Of a stretch of 5,754 nt of DNA, positions 1 through 5,754 are shown piece after piece. Source of the DNA: Candidatus Eiseniibacteriota bacterium (lineage in GTDB: Bacteria > Eisenbacteria > RBG-16-71-46); the NCBI GenBank assembly GCA_005893365.1, contig VBPB01000258.1:3493-9246 (forward strand). Direction: 5' to 3'. Position numbers and translations under genes: made by a program. Each line of letters starts with the position of its first letter. Position 1 is the stretch's first letter. The notes under the pieces are model-generated. The model was given only the letters and a program-made list of their open reading frames with translations. It had not been told where the DNA came from and did no database searches.

Positions 1-1
1 G

Positions 2-178
2 GCCACGCGTGCCACCGCCTTCCTGCGCGGCCGCGGCTACGTCATCCCCGAGGACGTCAAGGAGATCGCCCGCGACGTGCTGCGCCACCGCATCCTGCTC
101 ACCTACGAGGCCGAGGCCGAGAACATCACCACCGACACCGTGGTGGACCAGATCCTCGAGCACGTCGAGGTGCCCTGA
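2..178 (+). CDS. moxR: MoxR-family AAA+ ATPase, C-terminal fragment (5' end outside window)
   Basis: The open frame runs in from the left edge and stops at TGA 176-178, leaving 58 residues. They include RGRGYVIPEDVKEIARDVLR (residues 9-28 of the fragment) followed by HRILLTYEAEAENITTDTVV and the end LEHVEVP. This is the typical C-terminal lid end of MoxR ATPases: a Y-V-x-P-x-D-V segment, then L-R-H-R-I-x-L-x-Y-E-A-E-A. The Walker A/B and sensor motifs lie upstream and cannot be checked. MoxR proteins are cytosolic AAA+ ATPases thought to act as chaperones, usually encoded next to DUF58 and vWA-domain genes, exactly as here. The next gene begins 26 bases after the stop. Identification rests on a short fragment but is strongly supported by gene order. 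Confidence 0.9.
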   Translation, partial: ATRATAFLRGRGYVIPEDVKEIARDVLRHRILLTYEAEAENITTDTVVDQILEHVEVP

Positions 179-204
179 GTGGTGGAGGCCTCGGGACCGG
201 ACGC

Positions 205-1130
<926 letters not shown>

Positions 1131-1134
<4 letters not shown>

Positions 1135-2150
1135 GAGCCACGCTCGCCACGATCCTGCTGCTGCTGGCCGCGGCCTCCGCGTTGGCCGCGATCGCGCCCG
1201 CGGCGCGGCCCGGCGCACCGGCCGCCGGCGCCGTCGCAGCCCCCGTGCCCGCCGCGAACGCACCGACCGTGGTCGCCACCGCCGCCAAGACCGAGGTCTC
1301 GGTGGGCGAGCGGTTCGTGGTCGACGTGCGCGCGAGCGGCCCGGTCGGGACCAGCTTCACCTTCCCCGAGGACGCGGTGCAGGAGACGTTCGAGCTGCAC
1401 ACCGCCCCCGCGGACAAGACGCCGCTGCCGCCCGGCACGCACCGGTACCTGGCCGCGGTGTTCGTCCTGGGCGACACGAGCCTGCCTGCGTTCCCGGTGC
1501 GCTACCGGTCGGCCGACGGGAGCACCGGCGAGGTCGAGACCCGGCCCATCCCGCTCCACGTGGTCTCGCTGCTGCCCAAGGACAAGGCCGAGCAGAAGCT
1601 CGCCGACGTGCGCGGGCCGGTGGCGCTGGCGATCGGGCGCGCGTTCTGGATCGCGCTGGTCGCGGCGCTGACGCTGGTCGGAGGCGGCGTGTGGTGGCTG
1701 ATCGCCCGCCGCCGCCGCGGCGTGCCGGTGGTGGCGGCGACGGTCCCGGTACCGCCGGCCGACGCCGAAGCGCGCGGGGCGCTGGACGCGCTCGTGGCCT
1801 CGGGGCGGTTGAGCCGCGGCGAGTACCGCCCGTTCTACATCACGCTGACGCTGATCGCGAAGCGCTACCTCGAGCGCCGGCTCGAGGCCCCGATCGTCGA
1901 GATGACGACCGCGGAGATGCTCAGCCACCTCAAGTCGACGCCGGTGGCGGCCGACCTGACGGCGACGCTGCGCGACCTGGCGGGTGCCGCGGACCAGATC
2001 AAGTTCGCGCGCGGCCAGGGGCTCACCGAGGCGGCCGAGCGGCACCTGTCGGCCACCCGGGCGATGGTGGAGACGGTCGAGGCGCGCCTGCGGCCGGTGG
2101 CCCCCGCGGCCGAGCCGGCGGCGAGCCCGGCGCCGGGGCGCGCGGCATGA
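1131..2150 (+). CDS. BatD-like / DUF4381-like bitopic membrane protein
   Basis: The 339-residue protein starts at an ATG overlapping the DUF58 stop (ATGA 1131-1134). Residues 1-23 are a hydrophobic signal or anchor (MRATLATILLLLAAASALAA), followed by an Ala/Pro-rich linker to about 45. Residues 47-147 look like a BatD-type beta-sandwich: alternating strands beginning KTEVSVGERFVVDVRASGP and ending RPIPLHVVSLLP. A LADVRGP segment (157-163), resembling the D-I-R-P/G motif of BatD-like proteins, precedes a transmembrane helix at about 168-191. RRRR at 193-196 then puts the C-terminus inside. The cytosolic part (212-320) is helical, with SRGEYRPFYITLTLIAKRYL (228-247) and a following E-M-T-T-A-E-M-L, as in DUF4381-type proteins of Bat clusters. 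Residues 322-339 are a low-complexity Ala/Pro tail. Its place between DUF58 and batA fits DUF4381 genes in many proteobacteria. A role linking cytosolic MoxR/DUF58 to periplasmic Bat proteins is my inference. The family assignment is from recalled motifs and is less certain than for its neighbours. Confidence 0.8.
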
Positions 2151-2158
2151 GGGGGGAG
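2149..2158 (+). promoter_or_regulatory. Purine-rich ribosome-binding region before batA
   Basis: GAGGGGGGAG covers the stop of the upstream gene and the short gap before batA. It would pair well with anti-Shine-Dalgarno sequence, but its end is only two bases from ATG 2161. The effective core may therefore be the leftmost GAGG, with about eight bases of spacing. A GTG at 2158-2160 directly precedes the ATG in frame and would add just one residue. Either start gives the same protein for practical purposes. Confidence 0.5.
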
Positions 2159-2160
2159 TG

Positions 2161-3162
2161 ATGGAGAGGGGGGCGATCTGGCTGTGGGCCGCGCTGCTCG
2201 GGCCTTGGGTCGTGGCGCTCGCGTGGCTGCGCGAGCGCCAGGGCCGCGCCGTGATCTTCCCCGGGGTCGCCCGGCTCAAGGGCCGGCCCGCGGGACCGCG
2301 CGTCGCGCTGCGCCAGGCGCCCATCGTGCTGGCGGGACTGGGTCTCATGATCGCGGCACTGGCCCTGGCCCGTCCGCAGCACGGCAGCCTGCGCGAGTCG
2401 CAGACCACGCGCGGCATCGACATCATCGTGGCGCTCGACGTGTCGGGCTCGATGGCGGCCGAGGATTTCCAACCGCTCAACCGGATCGCGGTGGCCAAGC
2501 AGGTGGTGGCCGAGTTCGTGCGGCGCCGCGTCAACGACCGGATCGGCCTGGTGGTGTTCGCGGGCAAGAGCCTCACCAAGTCGCCGCCCACCACCGACGT
2601 CGCGGTGCTGCTGCGGCAGCTCGACGACGTGCACCTCGACATGCTGCCGGACGGCACCGCCATCGGCTCGGGGCTCGCCACCTCGCTCACGCGGCTCCGG
2701 CGCTCGCAGGCCAAGAGCAAGGTGATCGTGCTGGTGACCGACGGCGCCAACAACGCGGGCGAGATCGACCCCGCCACCGCCACCGACCTGGCCAGGGCGA
2801 TGGAGGTGCGCGTCTACACCATCGGGGTCGGGCGCGGCGGCCAGGTGCCGATGCCGATGCAGGTGCAGGACCCGTTCACCGGGCGCGTGTCCATGCGCAC
2901 CATGATGACCGAGGTGCAGATCGACGAGGGCCTGCTCGAGCGCATCGCCGACCGCACCGGCGGCGAGTTCTTCCGCGCCACCGACTCCCAGTCGCTGCGC
3001 AACATCTTCGACCGCATCGACCGGCTGGAGAAGTCCGAGATCAAGCTGGCCGCCTACCGCCGCTACCGCGAGTGGTACGTGCCGGTCCTGCTCACCGCCG
3101 CCGGGACGCTGGCGACCGCCGGGGCGCTGTGGGCGGTGGGATTCCGGGTGACGCCGGTATGA
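2161..3162 (+). CDS. batA: BatA: membrane-anchored von Willebrand factor A protein
   Basis: From ATG 2161 the protein has 333 residues, the usual BatA length. The frame stays open further upstream to 1984, but that stretch is Arg/Pro-rich and lies over the previous gene, so it is a shadow. Order: transmembrane helix about 5-22, basic loop (RERQGR...RLKGR), helix about 52-71 ending ALALARPQ (a typical BatA/BatB junction), vWA domain about 86-290, and a C-terminal helix about 306-327. The MIDAS is complete: DVSGS at 93-97, DGTAIGSGL at 164-172 with Thr166, and TDG at 193-195. RTGGEFFRATDSQSLRNIF (265-283) and the RLEKSEI segment are also typical. The basic first loop implies an N-out topology with the vWA domain in the periplasm; this is inferred from the positive-inside rule. 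It is paralogous to the BatB part of the next gene. Bat proteins are linked to oxidative or envelope stress tolerance in Bacteroides and Leptospira, but the exact activity is unsettled. Confidence 0.95.
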   Translation: MERGAIWLWAALLGPWVVALAWLRERQGRAVIFPGVARLKGRPAGPRVALRQAPIVLAGLGLMIAALALARPQHGSLRESQTTRGIDIIVALDVSGSMAAEDFQPLNRIAVAKQVVAEFVRRRVNDRIGLVVFAGKSLTKSPPTTDVAVLLRQLDDVHLDMLPDGTAIGSGLATSLTRLRRSQAKSKVIVLVTDGANNAGEIDPATATDLARAMEVRVYTIGVGRGGQVPMPMQVQDPFTGRVSMRTMMTEVQIDEGLLERIADRTGGEFFRATDSQSLRNIFDRIDRLEKSEIKLAAYRRYREWYVPVLLTAAGTLATAGALWAVGFRVTPV

Positions 3163-3169
3163 GGGGCGC

Positions 3170-5103
<1,934 letters not shown>

Positions 5104-5107
<4 letters not shown>

Positions 5108-5754
5108 GCCGGAGCCGATCAAGGGTCGCGGGCTTCGCGTTGCTGGCGGCGTTGCTGGCGGTCGCCGGCCTCGCCGTGCCGGTGGGCGCCGCCGACGCCG
5201 TCCGCTCCGAGGTGGACGCCCGGAAGGTCGGCGTCCAGGACCAGGTCACGCTCACCATCACGGTCGAAGGCCCCGGCGTCTCCACCCAGATGTCGTGGGT
5301 CAACGGTCAGGCGTCCCAGTCGCGCAGCTGGACCTACGCGCTCCAGCCAATCGCGGTCGGACACGCCGAGGTCGGCCCGGTGCGCGTGCGGTTCGGCGCG
5401 GGCGAGCAGGTGGCCCCGGCCATCCCCATCGACGTGGTGGCGGGCAGCGTCGCGCCGGCCCAGCCGCCGCCGTCCAACGACCCCTTCGCCCGCGACCCGT
5501 TCGCCGACCTGCTCGGCCGCCGGCGGCCGGCGGCCGAGCCCAAGCTGTTCGTCGAGGCCATGGCCAGCCGCTCGAGCGTGTTCGTGGGCGAGCCGATCCT
5601 GCTCACCTACTACGTCTACACGCAGGCCAACCTGTCGGGGCTCCAGTTCGCCGACGCGCCGCAGTACACCGGCTTCTGGGTCGAGGACCTGCCGGCGCCG
5701 CAGCCGCCGCGCGCCGAACAGGTCGCGGTCGACGGCGTGCCGTACACGCGCTTC
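5104..5754 (+). CDS. batD: BatD, N-terminal 217 residues (3' end outside window)
   Basis: The GTG start overlaps the preceding stop (GTGA 5104-5107) and the frame is open to the right edge. Residues 1-30 form a signal peptide: basic SRSRSR, hydrophobic core FALLAALLAVAGLAV, and a likely cleavage near VGAADA. The first beta-sandwich (about 34-113) contains QMSWVNGQASQSRSWTYALQ (62-81), the typical BatD strand pair around an N-G turn. A linker with NDPFARDPFADLLGR (125-139) resembles the D-P-F repeats of BatD. A second domain from about 147 has KLFVEAMASRSSVFVGEPIL, then TYYVYTQANLSG and the conserved G-F-W-V-E-D-L (190-196). The protein is therefore exported and, as in other BatD proteins, would be expected to have a C-terminal membrane anchor beyond the window. 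Oddity: the first domain seems about 20 residues short between Gly58 and Ser60, where relatives usually have a P-x-L...G-F-x-V segment. Gene order supports the name. Confidence 0.9.
5511..5539 (+). repeat. Perfect 13-bp inverted repeat (GC hairpin) inside batD
   Basis: GCTCGGCCGCCGG (5511-5523) and CCGGCGGCCGAGC (5527-5539) are exact reverse complements around a three-base CGG loop. This would fold into a very stable mRNA hairpin. It encodes the LGRRRPAAE linker between the first and second BatD domains. No T-run follows, so it is not an intrinsic terminator. It may simply reflect Arg/Ala/Pro codons in GC-rich DNA. Confidence 0.85.

Noticed and set aside
179..204. Gap between moxR and DUF58 considered as an internal promoter or regulatory region
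   Set aside because: It is only 26 bases long, with no recognisable -35/-10 elements, repeats or open frame; it holds only a GGTGGAGG stretch.
1984..2160. A longer N-terminus for BatA starting at ATG 1984
   Set aside because: The added 59 residues overlap conserved codons of the previous gene and are Arg/Pro-rich. BatA proteins begin just before the first membrane helix, which ATG 2161 gives.
5511..5539. Inverted repeat considered as an intrinsic terminator
   Set aside because: It lies in the middle of batD and no T-run follows the right arm.

Overview
The window is one uninterrupted, plus-strand gene cluster of the MoxR/Bat type (named after the Bacteroides aerotolerance genes). The order is moxR (3' end only), a DUF58 gene, a BatD-like/DUF4381-like bitopic membrane protein, batA, a batB-batC fusion, and batD (5' part only). 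The DNA is very GC-rich, with G or C dominating third codon positions. The genes imply an envelope with a periplasm, so a Gram-negative (diderm) high-GC bacterium is likely. Candidate groups such as Myxococcota, Gemmatimonadota or Eisenbacteria are only guesses; nothing here fixes the taxon.

Layout: 2-178 is the C-terminus of a MoxR AAA+ ATPase. A 26-base gap leads to the DUF58 protein (205-1134). Its stop overlaps the start of the BatD-like protein (1131-2150) in an ATGA. Ten bases later comes batA (2161-3162), then seven bases, then the 645-residue BatB-BatC fusion (3170-5107). The fusion's stop overlaps the GTG start of batD (5104 to the window edge) in a GTGA. No gap exceeds 26 bases, and I see no promoter, terminator, RNA gene, mobile element or CRISPR. 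The operon promoter must lie upstream of moxR, outside the window.

How the genes fit together (family knowledge plus inference): MoxR is a cytosolic AAA+ chaperone-like ATPase. The DUF58 protein is a cytosolic vWA-like partner with an intact MIDAS. BatA and BatB are membrane-anchored vWA proteins, also with intact MIDAS residues. BatC supplies TPRs, and BatD supplies beta-sandwich domains. By the positive-inside rule, the vWA and TPR domains of BatA and BatB-BatC should face the periplasm. The BatD-like third gene has an outside beta-sandwich and an inside helical domain, so it is the natural candidate to link the cytosolic MoxR/DUF58 pair to the envelope Bat proteins. The complex probably assists envelope or metal-dependent protein maturation or stress tolerance, but its molecular substrate is not established.

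The system is known in outline, not new. The points worth a second look are the BatB-BatC fusion with a buried signal-peptide-like segment, an apparently shortened first domain in BatD, a strong GC hairpin inside batD, the glutamine/CAG tract in the BatC part, and the bitopic third protein.
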